A DNA stretch of 64,000 nt from Lysobacter enzymogenes. GTDB lineage: Bacteria; Pseudomonadota; Gammaproteobacteria; Xanthomonadales; Xanthomonadaceae. A program made the position numbers and the translations under genes. The notes beneath the pieces were generated by a model. The model was not told the DNA's origin. It searched no databases and saw only the letters and a list, made by a program, of their open reading frames with translations. The stretch is from NCBI RefSeq assembly GCF_023617245.1, contig NZ_CP067396.1, positions 3,906,001 to 3,970,000 of the forward strand, given 5' to 3'. This document shows positions 50,728 through 60,699 of this stretch, one piece after another. The stretch's first letter is position 1. The number at the start of each line of letters is the position of its first letter.

Positions 50728-51642
50728 TCAGCGGACCACGGCCGAGCCGCTGGCGCGCTCCTGCGGAGCGTCGATCAGGGCCTGGATGCGCTCCTCCAGC
50801 GGCGGATGGCTGCGCATCAGCTTGGACAGGCCGTGGCCGACCGCGCCGCTGATGCCGAAGGCCTGGACCTGGTTCGGCAGGGTGCTCTCGCCGTAGGTCA
50901 GCGACAGGCGCTTGAGCGCGGCGATCATCTTCTCGCGGCCGGCCAGGCGCGCGCCGCCGGCGTCGGCGCGGAACTCGCGGTAACGCGAGAACGCCATCGC
51001 GATCATGCTGGCGAGCAGGCCGAACACGATGTCGAGCGCGAACACGGTGACGAAGTAGAACAGGCCGCGGCCGCCGCCTTCGCGGTTGCCGCTCATCATC
51101 GCGTCGATCCAGCCGCCGACGATGCGCGCGGCGACCAGCACGAAGGTGTTGAGCACGCCCTGGATCAGCGCCATGGTGACCATGTCGCCGTTGGCGACGT
51201 GGCTGACCTCATGCGCCAGCACTGCCTCGGCCTCGTCGCGGGTCATCGCCCGGATCAGGCCGGTCGACACCGCGACCAGCGAGTTGTTGCGGTTGGCGCC
51301 GGTGGCGAAGGCGTTGATTTCCGGCGCGTCGTAGATCGCCACTTCCGGCATGCCGATGCCGGCGGCCTGGGCCTGGCGACGCACGGTGGCGACCAGCCAC
51401 TGCTCGGTCTCGTTGCGCGGCTGCTCGATCACGTAGGCGCCGGTGGATTTCTTGGCCACCCACTTGGACATCAGCAGCGAGATCAGCGAACCGCCGAAAC
51501 CGAACACCGCGGCCATGACCAGGATCGCGCCGTTGTTGCCCAGGCGGATGCCGAACACGTTCTGCAGCACCGACATGACGATGCCGAGCAGGACCAGGAC
51601 GGCCAGGTTGGTGGCGAGGAACAGGGCTATGCGTTTGAACAT
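50728..51642 (-). CDS. htpX: Heat-shock membrane protease HtpX
   Basis: 304 residues. Two N-terminal membrane helices (IALFLATNLAVLVLLGIVMS; LVMAAVFGFGGSLISLLMS), the zinc site VLAHEVSHVANGD and a further glutamate in SRYREFRADAGGARLAG fit HtpX (M48). Helices near 150-200 anchor the domain. It degrades misfolded membrane proteins. It converges with fimX. Confidence 0.96.
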   Translation of the reverse strand: MFKRIALFLATNLAVLVLLGIVMSVLQNVFGIRLGNNGAILVMAAVFGFGGSLISLLMSKWVAKKSTGAYVIEQPRNETEQWLVATVRRQAQAAGIGMPEVAIYDAPEINAFATGANRNNSLVAVSTGLIRAMTRDEAEAVLAHEVSHVANGDMVTMALIQGVLNTFVLVAARIVGGWIDAMMSGNREGGGRGLFYFVTVFALDIVFGLLASMIAMAFSRYREFRADAGGARLAGREKMIAALKRLSLTYGESTLPNQVQAFGISGAVGHGLSKLMRSHPPLEERIQALIDAPQERASGSAVVR

Positions 51643-51862
51643 GGTCTTATCGTCTTCGTCTGGGCGCTGGAGCCGCTGCGCGCGGCCCTGGCGACGGAGC
51701 CGCGCGCCCGCGCGGCCCTGGTGTTCGACGATCCCTGTCGGGCGTGCCCTGTGCGGGCATGGCGCCGGTCTGGCCGACGCCGTTGATGTGGAAATGTGGC
51801 GAAGCGCGCGTTAATTCAACGAGAATCCGCACGACCACCGCAGCGCCACGGGTTTTCGTTCA

Positions 51863-52831
51863 TTGTCCGGACATAAACATTCCATCGACGGCGACAACGG
51901 CGACAGCGAAGCCGCGACGCCCGCGTATCGCGGCCGCTTCGCGCCCTCGCCCACCGGCGACCTGCACGCCGGTTCGCTGCTGGCCGCGTTCGCCAGTTGG
52001 TTGCTGGCGCGGCGCGCCGGCGGCGAATGGCTGGTGCGTATCGAAGACCTCGACCCGCCGCGCGAAGTTCCCGGCGCCGCGCAGCGCCAACTCGACGCGC
52101 TGGCCGCGTTCGGCCTCGACAGCGACCTGCCGGTGCTGCGCCAGAGCCGCCGCCATGCGCAATACCAGGCCGCGCTGGATCGCCTGCTCGCGCAGGACCT
52201 GGCCTTCGCCTGCCACTGCAGCCGCAGCGACCTGGCCGCCAGCGGCGGCGTGCACCGGCGCTGCGTGGCCCACGGCCCGCGCCCCGGCCACGCCGCGCCG
52301 CAGCCGGCGGTGCGCCTGCGCGTCGCCGACGGCGCGGTCGTCGAATTCGACGACCTGCTGCTCGGCCGCCAGCGCCAGGACGTGGCGCGCGAGGTCGGCG
52401 ACTTCGTCCTGCGCCGCGCCGACGGCCACTGGGCCTACCAGTTGGCGGTGGTGGTCGACGACGCCGAACAAGGCGTCACCGACGTGGTGCGCGGCGCCGA
52501 CCTGCTCGATTCCACCGCGCGCCAGATCCTGCTGCAACGCGCGCTGCGCCTGCCGACGCCGCGCTACGCCCACCTGCCGCTGCTGCTCGACGCGCACGGC
52601 CGCAAACTGTCGAAGTCCGAGGCCGCCCATCCGCTGGACCCGGCCGATCCGCTGCCGGCGCTGCGCGCCGCCTGGGCCGCGCTCGGACAGGACGCGCGGG
52701 CGCTGGTTGCGGTGGAAACTGTCACGCAACTGCTGCGCGCGGCGCGCGATTCGTTCAATCCGGCACAGATTCCGCAGGCCGCTTCAGGTCTCGCCGCGAT
52801 GCACAACGATCCCGACGCCAATGCTGTCTAG
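51863..52831 (+). CDS. gluQ: Glutamyl-Q tRNA(Asp) synthetase
   Basis: 322 residues from a TTG at 51863; the reading before RGRFAPSPTGDLHAGS is weakly fixed. HIGH-type APSPTGDLHAG, WLVRIEDLDPPRE, the zinc CHCS...CVAH region, LAVVVDDAEQGVTDVVRGADLLDST and the KLSKS loop are present. There is no anticodon-binding domain, as expected of GluQ-RS, which glutamylates queuosine of tRNA-Asp. In many bacteria it lies next to dksA; here it does not. Confidence 0.93.
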   Translation: MSGHKHSIDGDNGDSEAATPAYRGRFAPSPTGDLHAGSLLAAFASWLLARRAGGEWLVRIEDLDPPREVPGAAQRQLDALAAFGLDSDLPVLRQSRRHAQYQAALDRLLAQDLAFACHCSRSDLAASGGVHRRCVAHGPRPGHAAPQPAVRLRVADGAVVEFDDLLLGRQRQDVAREVGDFVLRRADGHWAYQLAVVVDDAEQGVTDVVRGADLLDSTARQILLQRALRLPTPRYAHLPLLLDAHGRKLSKSEAAHPLDPADPLPALRAAWAALGQDARALVAVETVTQLLRAARDSFNPAQIPQAASGLAAMHNDPDANAV

Positions 52832-52876
52832 AATCGGTACGCGACCGCCCTTTTGCGGCCATGGAGAGCTCAGCAT

Positions 52877-53617
<741 letters not shown>

Positions 53618-54084
53618 CGGCCCGCCGTCGCTGCGGACCGGCCGCGCTCGCCGCGGCCGGTCGCTCGCTTCCTCTGCGACACGCGCTGCCTGCGACACGC
53701 TTCGATCGCAGGCGCCGAGCCGTGTAACTCGCTCCGGCGAACTTCGATCCCAGGCGCGCGCAGCGCACGCCCGCTTCGGCCGCCCGCGCCGCAGCCCCGT
53801 TCAGGTCTTGCGCCGCAAGCGGCCGTCCGCGCAACCGACGCGGCGAAGGCCGCGCAACGGCCGCCATCGTGAACCGTACATCCCCGCTCCCGCGCGCCGC
53901 GCACGCGTCCGCACGACCGTGCCGCACGGCCTTTTTCCGCGTTTTTCAGGGAATTCCGCCGGCTCGCGCGCGAGCGCCGGCGGAGCCGCCGCGACGCCCG
54001 CCGGGCGCCGTTCCCGCCAACTGTTGCAAGGCCCGCCGCCCTGCGCCATGCTGCAAGGCACCACGTTTTTAGAGCCAAAGCTCA
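53618..54084. other. Intergenic gap upstream of phaR
   Basis: A GC-rich stretch with no supported gene. A short TTGCAAGGC repeat-like pair (54022, 54051) is the only pattern noticed. phaR probably has its promoter here. Confidence 0.45.
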
Positions 54085-54597
54085 ATGGCCTCGACTCGCG
54101 TCATCAAGAAGTATCCGAACCGTCGTCTCTACGACACCGAGATCTCCAGCTACATCACCATCGAAGACGTGCGCCAGCTGATCGTGGACGGCGAGGAGTT
54201 CGAAGTCCGCGACGCCCGCTCCGGCGACGACCTGACCCGGCAGGTGTTGCTGCAGATCATCGCCGAGCACGAGCAGGACGGCGACCCGGTGCTGTCGACC
54301 CAGTTGCTGAGCCAGATCATCCGTTTCTACGGCGATTCGCTGCAGGGCTTCATGGGCAACTACCTGGAACGCTCGATGCAGCTGTTCCTCGACCAGCAGC
54401 AGCAGTTCCGCAACCAGATGGGCGGCATGCTCGGGCAGACGCCGTGGGCGATGATGAACCAGCTCACCGAGCGCAACCTCAACATGTGGAAGGAATTCCA
54501 GCAGAACCTGTCGGGCAGCGTCGGCCAGCCGGTCACGCCCAAGCCCAAGCCCGGCCCCGGCCCCGGCGGCACCGAACCCGGCAAGCGCGAGCGTTGA
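54085..54597 (+). CDS. phaR: Polyhydroxyalkanoate synthesis repressor PhaR
   Basis: 170 residues. PhaR binds DNA and PHB granules to control phasin genes. The N-terminus RVIKKYPNRRLYDTEISSYITIEDVRQLI is the DNA-binding PHB_acc_N domain, followed by two PHB_acc-type repeats (GDDLTRQVLLQIIAEHEQ, STQLLSQIIRFYGDSLQGFMGNYLERSM). The tail PKPKPGPGPGG is low complexity. It sits between two similar reductase genes. Confidence 0.94.
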   Translation: MASTRVIKKYPNRRLYDTEISSYITIEDVRQLIVDGEEFEVRDARSGDDLTRQVLLQIIAEHEQDGDPVLSTQLLSQIIRFYGDSLQGFMGNYLERSMQLFLDQQQQFRNQMGGMLGQTPWAMMNQLTERNLNMWKEFQQNLSGSVGQPVTPKPKPGPGPGGTEPGKRER

Positions 54598-54818
54598 GCC
54601 GCGCCTGCGTCCGCGTGCGCCGGCGCGCGCGCGGGCCGGCGTCCTGGGGAGGACGCCGCTGCCGCCGCGCCGCGCGCACAGCGGCGCTCCACGACTCGCC
54701 AGCGCTCGCGCAGATCCGCGTCCGCGCCCGCGCGCCGTCGCCGCTTCGCCGGCCCTGACGGCATCGTCCGACCGCTAAGCGCCTTCATCGCGGGCGCGCC
54801 TTCGCTTGGGGTAATCGC

Positions 54819-55559
54819 ATGGAAAAACGCATCGCCGTGGTCAGCGGCGGCATCGGCGGGCTCGGCAGCGAGATCTGCCTGGCCCTGGCCCGCGCCGGCC
54901 GCCGCGTGATCGCGCTGGACCTGGGCGCGCGCGCGCAGCGCATCGCCGAATTCGCACAGCTGACCCAAGGCCACGACATTCGCTTCGAAGCCGCCGACGT
55001 CGGCGACTTCGACGACTGCGGCGCGGCGGTGGAGCGCATCGCCGGACGCGACGGCGGCATCGACATCCTGGTCAACGCCGCCGGCATCACCCGCGACGGC
55101 AGCCTGCGCAAGATGGACAAGCGCGCCTGGGACGAGGTGCTCAACGTCAATCTCGACGGCGTGTTCAACCTGTGTCGGCACACGGTGGACGCGATGGCCG
55201 GGCGCGGCTTCGGCCGCATCGTCAACATCAGCTCGGTCAACGGCCAGACCGGCCAGTTCGGCCAGACCAACTACTGCGCGGCCAAGGCCGGCATGCACGG
55301 CTTCACCATGGCGCTGGCGCGCGAGGTCGCGCGCAAGGGCGTGACGGTGAATTCGGTGTCGCCGGGCTATTGCGAGACGGCGATGGTGGCGGCGGTGCCG
55401 GAAGAGATCCGCAGCAAGATCGTCGAGTCGATACCGGTCGGGCGGCTGGGCAAGCCGAGCGAGATCGCGCGCACGGTGGAGTTCCTGACCGCGGACGACG
55501 CCGGGTTCATCACCGGCGCGAACATTCCGGTCAACGGCGGCTTGTTCATGAGTTTTTGA
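54819..55559 (+). CDS. Acetoacetyl-CoA reductase-like SDR (PhaB type), copy 2
   Basis: 246 residues, the same length as the SDR before phaR. Rossmann VVSGGIGGLGSEICLALA replaces the usual TGG start; NAAGITRDGSLRKMDK, INISSVNGQTGQFGQTNYCAAKAGMHG, and VSPGYCETAMVAAVPEEI follow. The pair probably arose by duplication, but the N-terminal third has diverged strongly, so the two may differ in substrate. Stop overlaps the start of a 17-base tandem duplication. Confidence 0.85.
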   Translation: MEKRIAVVSGGIGGLGSEICLALARAGRRVIALDLGARAQRIAEFAQLTQGHDIRFEAADVGDFDDCGAAVERIAGRDGGIDILVNAAGITRDGSLRKMDKRAWDEVLNVNLDGVFNLCRHTVDAMAGRGFGRIVNISSVNGQTGQFGQTNYCAAKAGMHGFTMALAREVARKGVTVNSVSPGYCETAMVAAVPEEIRSKIVESIPVGRLGKPSEIARTVEFLTADDAGFITGANIPVNGGLFMSF

Positions 55560-55578
55560 GCTTCATGAGTTTTTGAGC
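55545..55578. repeat. 17-base perfect tandem duplication at the SDR stop
   Basis: TTCATGAGTTTTTGAGC occurs twice in a row (55545-55561, 55562-55578), each carrying the last codons and the TGA of the SDR gene. A stutter-like duplication. Confidence 0.9.
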
Positions 55579-55694
55579 GGCCGGATTCGGGCGCCGTCGC
55601 GAAGTCGCTTCGACGCGGCCGCGTTCACTCGCCTCGTCCGCCGCCTGCGTCGTCGCGTCCTTGCACCGTTGCCTCACCGCACCGTTGCCTCATT

Positions 55695-55814
55695 GCCGTC
55701 ATTCCGGCGAAAGCCGGAACCCATTTTGACTTTGCTGTTGCTTCAGGCTCCATCGCGGCAAGCAAAAACAACCGCAAGATCAAAATGGGTTCCGGCTTTC
55801 GCCGGAATGACGGC
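55695..55814. repeat. MITE-like inverted-repeat element, copy 2 (perfect ends)
   Basis: Both ends are perfect 33-base inverted repeats beginning GCCGTCATTCCGGCGAAAGC, with a ~54-base centre containing AAAACAACCGCAA. It lies in the convergent gap between the SDR and M48 genes. Confidence 0.92.
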
Positions 55815-55864
55815 GATGGTTGTCTCGTTGGTGCTTGTGGCGGCCGTCGCGGCGACGCCCCGCC

Positions 55865-56791
55865 TCAGCGCGCAGCCAGCGGCTTGTTCGCGCAATTGGC
55901 CTGATAGAACTCCAGCGCCGCCGGCATCAGCTGCTGCAGCGCCTGGATGCGGTTGGCCGGGTCCGGATGGGTCGAAGCGAATTCCGCCGGCCGCTGCCCG
56001 CCGCCGAGCTGGGACATGCGCTGCCACAGCGGCACCGCCTGGCGCGGGTCGTAGCACGCGGCCGCGGCCAGCATCAGCCCGACCTTGTCGGCCTGGGTCT
56101 CGTGGTTGCGCCCGTACGGCAACACCAGCCCGTACTGCGCGCCGGCGCCGAGCGCGCCCATGATCATCTGCTGCTGTTGCGGGTCCATCCCGCCGACCGC
56201 GGCGCCCGCGGCGACCTGGCCGAGCTGCACCAGCTTCTGCTGGGCCATGCGCTGCGAACCGTGGCGCAACAGCGCGTGGGCGATCTCGTGGCCCATCACC
56301 ACCGCCAGCGCGTCGTCGTTCTGGGTCACCGGGAACAGGCCGGTGTAGACCGCCATCTTGCCGCCGGGCAGGCAGAAGGCGTTGGCCTCCTGCGAGTTGA
56401 TCACCGCCACGCTCCACTTGAAGCTGCGGTAGTCGGTCGGCGCTTCCTGGTTGTTCTGTTTCGCCAGCGCCTGTGTCACCTGCGGCACCTTGTCGATCAG
56501 GCGCTGGGCGATCTGGCTGACCGCCTGGCTCTGCGGCGCGCTCGACGGCAGCAGCGCGCGCTGCGAGTTGGCGTCGTTGAGCACCTGCACGAAGGCCTGC
56601 TCGCCGAGCTGCACTTCCTCGTCGGCGCTGGTGCCGTAGTGCGCGGTCTCGCCGGTGTAGGGATCGGTCTTGGCGCTGCCGAACCACGACCACGCCGCGT
56701 ACAGGCCGAACAGCAACAGGATCCACCAGCGGAATCCGCCGAACCCGCGCCGCCCGCCCCGGGCCTGGTTGCCGTAAGGGTCCACTCTCAT
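55865..56791 (-). CDS. M48-family metallopeptidase
   Basis: 308 residues. A single N-terminal membrane helix (FRWWILLLFGLYAAWSWFG) is followed by a periplasmic M48 (Oma1/LoiP-like) domain. The zinc motif VVMGHEIAHALLRHGSQRM, NAFCLPGGKMAVYTGL before it, the second zinc residue region NHETQADKVGL, and STHPDPANRIQ later match the family. It would cleave envelope proteins. The next gene on the same strand is the FGE-fold lipoprotein's far side; it is separated by ~170 bases. Confidence 0.9.
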   Translation of the reverse strand: MRVDPYGNQARGGRRGFGGFRWWILLLFGLYAAWSWFGSAKTDPYTGETAHYGTSADEEVQLGEQAFVQVLNDANSQRALLPSSAPQSQAVSQIAQRLIDKVPQVTQALAKQNNQEAPTDYRSFKWSVAVINSQEANAFCLPGGKMAVYTGLFPVTQNDDALAVVMGHEIAHALLRHGSQRMAQQKLVQLGQVAAGAAVGGMDPQQQQMIMGALGAGAQYGLVLPYGRNHETQADKVGLMLAAAACYDPRQAVPLWQRMSQLGGGQRPAEFASTHPDPANRIQALQQLMPAALEFYQANCANKPLAAR

Positions 56792-56958
56792 CCGCCTGCT
56801 CCCGAAAATGCCGGGCGTCGCCGCCTCGATCCGTCGCTTGAAATCCGCCCCCGGCGCGCGCCGTGGCCGTTCGCCAACATTGTGCCGCCTGCCCGCCCGC
56901 GCCTCGCCGCCCCTGCCGCTTCCGCTTTCGCCGCCGCGCCGCGCGCGCGGACATCAAA

Positions 56959-58806
56959 TCAGATATCGCGCACCACGCGGAAGCCCAGGCGCCCGTTGGT
57001 GGTGTCGGCGCTGCTGCCCTGCCGCCACGCCGCGCGCGACTGCGCCGGCGAACTCGACCAGGCGCCGCCGCGGAACACCCGCGTGCGGCAGCCGGGGTTG
57101 AACCATGCCGCGCCGTCGCGCGGCGCGCGCCGGTAGTTGTCGTGCCAGCAGTCGGCCACCCACTCGCTGACATTGCCGCCCATGTCGTGAAGGCCGAATG
57201 CATTGGCCGCGTAGCTGCCGACCGGCGCCGGACCCCAGGCGCCGTCGCCGTAGCCGGGGAAGGCGTTGCGCCAGCGCCGTCCGCTGGGCGAGACGTCGAG
57301 CGCGCCGGTGAGGTTGCCGGCCTTGGCCGGCGGCGCGCCGTCGCCCCAGGGATAGCGGCCCTGGGTGCCGGCGCGCAGCGCGAATTCGTACTCGGCCTCG
57401 CTGGGCAGGCGGTAACGCTGGCCGGTGGTGGCCGACAGCCACTCGGCGTAGGCGGTGGCGTCCTTGGCGCTGACGTGGACCACCGGCAGGTTGTCGGCGG
57501 CGGGCTTGCCGGCGTAGTCGGAACTCCAGTCCACGCCGCCGCGCCGCACCAGGTTGCCGCTGCGCTCGTCGTAGGCGATGGAGTAACCGCGGCGGCTGGC
57601 GCGGGCGCGATGCTTGCTGGCGTTCATGAAGCGGCGGAACTCGCCGACGGTGATCTCGTAGCGCGACACCGCCAGGCCGCGCTCGAAGCGGATATTGCGC
57701 AGCGGCCGCTCGGCGTCGCTGGAATCGGCCTCGCCCGCTTCGGCGCCCATGCGGAACGCGCCGTGCGGGATCACCACCATCTGCGGGCCGCGCCCGCCCT
57801 GGTCGGTGGCGTCGGTGAACACCTGGCCGGGGCGGAACAGGCCGTAGTGGGTGGCCAGTTCGATCCGCTCGCGCAGCTCGGCCGCGGCCGGGTCGCCGGG
57901 CGGCGCGATCCGCAGCAGGGTCGCCAGCACGCCGCGCGCGTCGTCGATGCCGCGCAGCTTGGGCAGCAACGCGATGCCCTCGTCGCGCAGGCGGCGGATG
58001 CGCTGCTGGCGCTGCTCGGCGATGCGGCCCTGGGCGTCGGAAGCGGTCTGCATCTTCGGCCGCACCAGCGCGGCCTTGGCCAGCCAGCGCTCGGCGCCGG
58101 CGTAGTCGTCGCGGTCGGCGGCCAGTTCGGCGCGGCGGATCAACGCGCTTTCGGCAGCGGCGATGCCCTGCTGCGCGCGCGCATCGCGCGGGCGCGACTC
58201 CAGCGCGGCGCGGAAATGCGCGAGCGCGCCGCCGGCCTGGCCGTCCTCGCCGATGTTGCCGGCGTTGAGCGCTTCCTCGCCGAGGCGGTCGGCCTCCTGG
58301 GCCTGGTCGGCGGCGTCGAGCCGTTCCAGGAACGCCTCGACCTTGCGGTGCTCCGGCGCCACCGCGCGCGCCACCGCCGCGGCCCGGTGCGCGTCGCGCA
58401 GCGCCAGCGGTTCCTCGTCGATGCGCTTGAGCGCACCGTCGCCCTCGGCCAGCAGCAGCGCCACCGCCCGGTCCAGGCCGATGGCGATGGCGCGGTCGGC
58501 GGGGGCGAAGGCGCGCAGGGCCAGGTACAGCGGGATCGCCGAATCGGCGCTGGCGTAGAGGTCGCCGGCCTTGAGCGCGGCGTCGGCGCGCTTGCGCAGC
58601 GCGGCTTGATTGTCCTCGTCGACCGCCACCGCCGGCGGCCGCCACGGCGGCACCGGCGAGACCGCCTGGTCGGCGCTGACCGTCACGATCGGCTGGCGCG
58701 GCGCGGTTTGCGCGTCGGCGCGGCGCTCGCGCTCGCCGCAGCCGCACAGCAGCCCGGCACAGGCCAGGCCCAGGATCAGCGTGCGGGTCCAGTGAGTTGC
58801 GCGCAA
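56959..58806 (-). CDS. Lipoprotein with a C-terminal formylglycine-generating-enzyme (FGE/SUMF1) fold
   Basis: About 615 residues from a TTG at 58806. A lipobox (ACAGLLCGC) follows a basic start, so it is probably a lipoprotein. The middle (about 60-340) is helical and repeat-like, with coiled-coil or TPR character. The FGE-sulfatase domain has GPQMVVIPHGAFRMG, YEITVGEFRRFM, LPSEAEYEFALRAG, NAFGLHDMGGNVSEWVADCWHDNY and FRGGAWSSSPAQSRAAWRQ. The two catalytic cysteines of true FGE in the RGGSxxC region are replaced by Ser, so it is probably not an FGE. Function unknown; start uncertain. Confidence 0.8.
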   Translation of the reverse strand: MRATHWTRTLILGLACAGLLCGCGERERRADAQTAPRQPIVTVSADQAVSPVPPWRPPAVAVDEDNQAALRKRADAALKAGDLYASADSAIPLYLALRAFAPADRAIAIGLDRAVALLLAEGDGALKRIDEEPLALRDAHRAAAVARAVAPEHRKVEAFLERLDAADQAQEADRLGEEALNAGNIGEDGQAGGALAHFRAALESRPRDARAQQGIAAAESALIRRAELAADRDDYAGAERWLAKAALVRPKMQTASDAQGRIAEQRQQRIRRLRDEGIALLPKLRGIDDARGVLATLLRIAPPGDPAAAELRERIELATHYGLFRPGQVFTDATDQGGRGPQMVVIPHGAFRMGAEAGEADSSDAERPLRNIRFERGLAVSRYEITVGEFRRFMNASKHRARASRRGYSIAYDERSGNLVRRGGVDWSSDYAGKPAADNLPVVHVSAKDATAYAEWLSATTGQRYRLPSEAEYEFALRAGTQGRYPWGDGAPPAKAGNLTGALDVSPSGRRWRNAFPGYGDGAWGPAPVGSYAANAFGLHDMGGNVSEWVADCWHDNYRRAPRDGAAWFNPGCRTRVFRGGAWSSSPAQSRAAWRQGSSADTTNGRLGFRVVRDI

Positions 58807-59053
58807 ACCTGCGGCCTCTGCGGGGGATGCGAAGACCCGCGCAGCATATCGTCTCAGCGGCCGCCGCCGGGAATCGACGGCGCCCGCGGCCGGCCGCGGG
58901 CGCGGCCGCGACCGGATCGGCAAAGCCCGCGACGCGCGATTTCGCAGGCGATTTGCGGTTTTTTCCCGGCCGTTCCGGCTTCCCCACGCGATTTGAGCTA
59001 TTGTCGCCCGCCCGGGCCCCGACCCGGCCGACTCCGCTTCCCGCTCGCCGCCC

Positions 59054-60166
59054 ATGCCCGTCTGGATCAACACCCCCGCCGCGCTGCAAGCGCATTTCGA
59101 CACCCGGCCCGCGCGCATCGGGCTCGACACCGAGTTCATCCGCGAACGCACCTACTGGCCGCAGCTGGCCCTGGTGCAGATCGCGATCGAGCGCGAAGGC
59201 GAGGACGAGCCGACGATCCTGCTGGTCGATCCGCTGCGCCCCGGCATGACCCAGGCGCTGGCGCCGATCCTGGCCGACACCGCCATCCTCAAGCTGGTGC
59301 ACAGCCCGAGCGAGGATCTGGTCGCGTTCAAGCACGCCTGCGGCGTGGTGCCCAAGCCCTTGTTCGACACCCAGCAGGCCGCGGCGCTGGCCGGCATCGG
59401 CGGCGGCCTGGGCTACCAGAAACTGGTCGAACAGCTCACCGGCGTGGCCCTGCCCAAGGGCGAGACCCGCTCGGACTGGATGCGCCGGCCGCTGTCGCCG
59501 TCGCAGCTGGACTACGCCGCCGACGACGTGCGCCACCTGTTCGCCATGCACGACGCGCTCGACGGCCTGCTCGCCCAGCTCGGCCGGCAGCAGTGGCTGG
59601 CCGAGGACGCCGCGCGCACCGTGGTCAACGCCGAGAACGAGGCGCCCGAGCGCTGGCCGCACCTGTCGATGCGCAGCGCCCAGTTCCTCGACGCGGCCGC
59701 GCAGCGGCGCCTGCTGCGGCTGCTGCGCTGGCGCGACGGCTATGCCCGCGACAGCGACAAGCCGCGCAGCTGGATCCTCGACAACGAATTGGCCGTGGCC
59801 ATCGCCCGCCAGGCGCCGGCCGACCGCGACGCGCTGCAGCGCCAGATCGAGAGCCACCCCAAGGCTCCGCGCAAGCTGGTCGAGGCGATCTGGACCGCGC
59901 TGTCCACGCCGCTGGCCGACGAAGCGCAGGCGCCCGACGCCGGCGTCGCCGAGACCCGCGACAAACAGCGCCTGCGCCAGTTGCAGGAGGCCGTGGCCGG
60001 CCGCAGCGCCGCGCTCGGCCTGCCCGACGGCGTGCTGGCCTCGCGCCGCTGGCTGGAGGCATTGCTCGACCACGGCGAATGGCCCGAGGCCCTGTCCGGC
60101 TGGCGCCGCGCCGCGCTGGAACCGGCGCTGGCGCCGCTGCTGGCCGCGCCGGGCGGCGCCGCCTGA
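59054..60166 (+). CDS. rnd: Ribonuclease D
   Basis: 370 residues. DEDDy exonuclease motifs are GLDTEFIRERTYWPQLALVQIA (Exo I), LKLVHSPSEDLVAF (Exo II) and LDYAADDVRHL (Exo III, Tyr/Asp). A middle HRDC domain includes LLRLLRWRDGYARDSDKPRSWILDNELAVAIA, with a second HRDC-like stretch near the end. It trims 3' ends of tRNA and other small RNAs. ATG 59054. A tRNA gene follows about 100 bases later. Confidence 0.95.
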   Translation: MPVWINTPAALQAHFDTRPARIGLDTEFIRERTYWPQLALVQIAIEREGEDEPTILLVDPLRPGMTQALAPILADTAILKLVHSPSEDLVAFKHACGVVPKPLFDTQQAAALAGIGGGLGYQKLVEQLTGVALPKGETRSDWMRRPLSPSQLDYAADDVRHLFAMHDALDGLLAQLGRQQWLAEDAARTVVNAENEAPERWPHLSMRSAQFLDAAAQRRLLRLLRWRDGYARDSDKPRSWILDNELAVAIARQAPADRDALQRQIESHPKAPRKLVEAIWTALSTPLADEAQAPDAGVAETRDKQRLRQLQEAVAGRSAALGLPDGVLASRRWLEALLDHGEWPEALSGWRRAALEPALAPLLAAPGGAA

Positions 60167-60268
60167 GCCGCGAGGCCGTTGCGGCGAGCCGGGCGCCAGC
60201 GCGAATTTTCGCCTCGGGGCTAGCGCGCCCGCCGCAGGCCCGCTAAACTTGCCGCCTCAGTTTCATGT

Positions 60269-60344
<76 letters not shown>

Positions 60345-60699
60345 CTCGATTCACGAAAAGGCCGACGAGCGATCGTCGGCCTTTTTGTTTGCGCGGTTTG
60401 CGCGCGTCCCGCGCGGCGCCGCAGCCGGGCATCGCGCGCGGTCGCGCCGGCGTAGCGCCCGGACGGAACTGAGACCGGGGTGCCGAAAGCGCCGCGAAAC
60501 GCCGGCGACGCCCTCTCCCATGGATCGCATACCCGCTCCGGGCCGCTGGCCGCGGCCGGCTCGGCCGGACCGCGCCTAGACCGGTCCGCCCCTGCGCTAT
60601 GATGCGCACCGCGGGCACACGGGGTGTGACTGCAAAACACTCTTTACGGACCTACGGAGCACCGCGCCCCGGCGCGCTCCCCCATGCATTAGGAAGGCG
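60345..60699. other. Gap between tRNA-Ala and the O-acetylation genes
   Basis: Beyond the tRNA terminator, nothing is recognised. The promoter of the algJ/algI-like pair should be near 60600-60680. A poor ribosome site (TAGGAAGGCG) precedes ATG 60700. Confidence 0.45.
60356..60388 (+). terminator. Terminator after tRNA-Ala
   Basis: AAAAGGCCGACGA pairs with TCGTCGGCCTTTT, then TGTTT. It lies 12 bases after the tRNA. Confidence 0.9.

Noticed and set aside
56954..60073. 1039-residue minus frame joining rnd and the FGE-fold gene
   Set aside because: It crosses the real rnd gene antisense and then reads the FGE-fold region out of its true frame.
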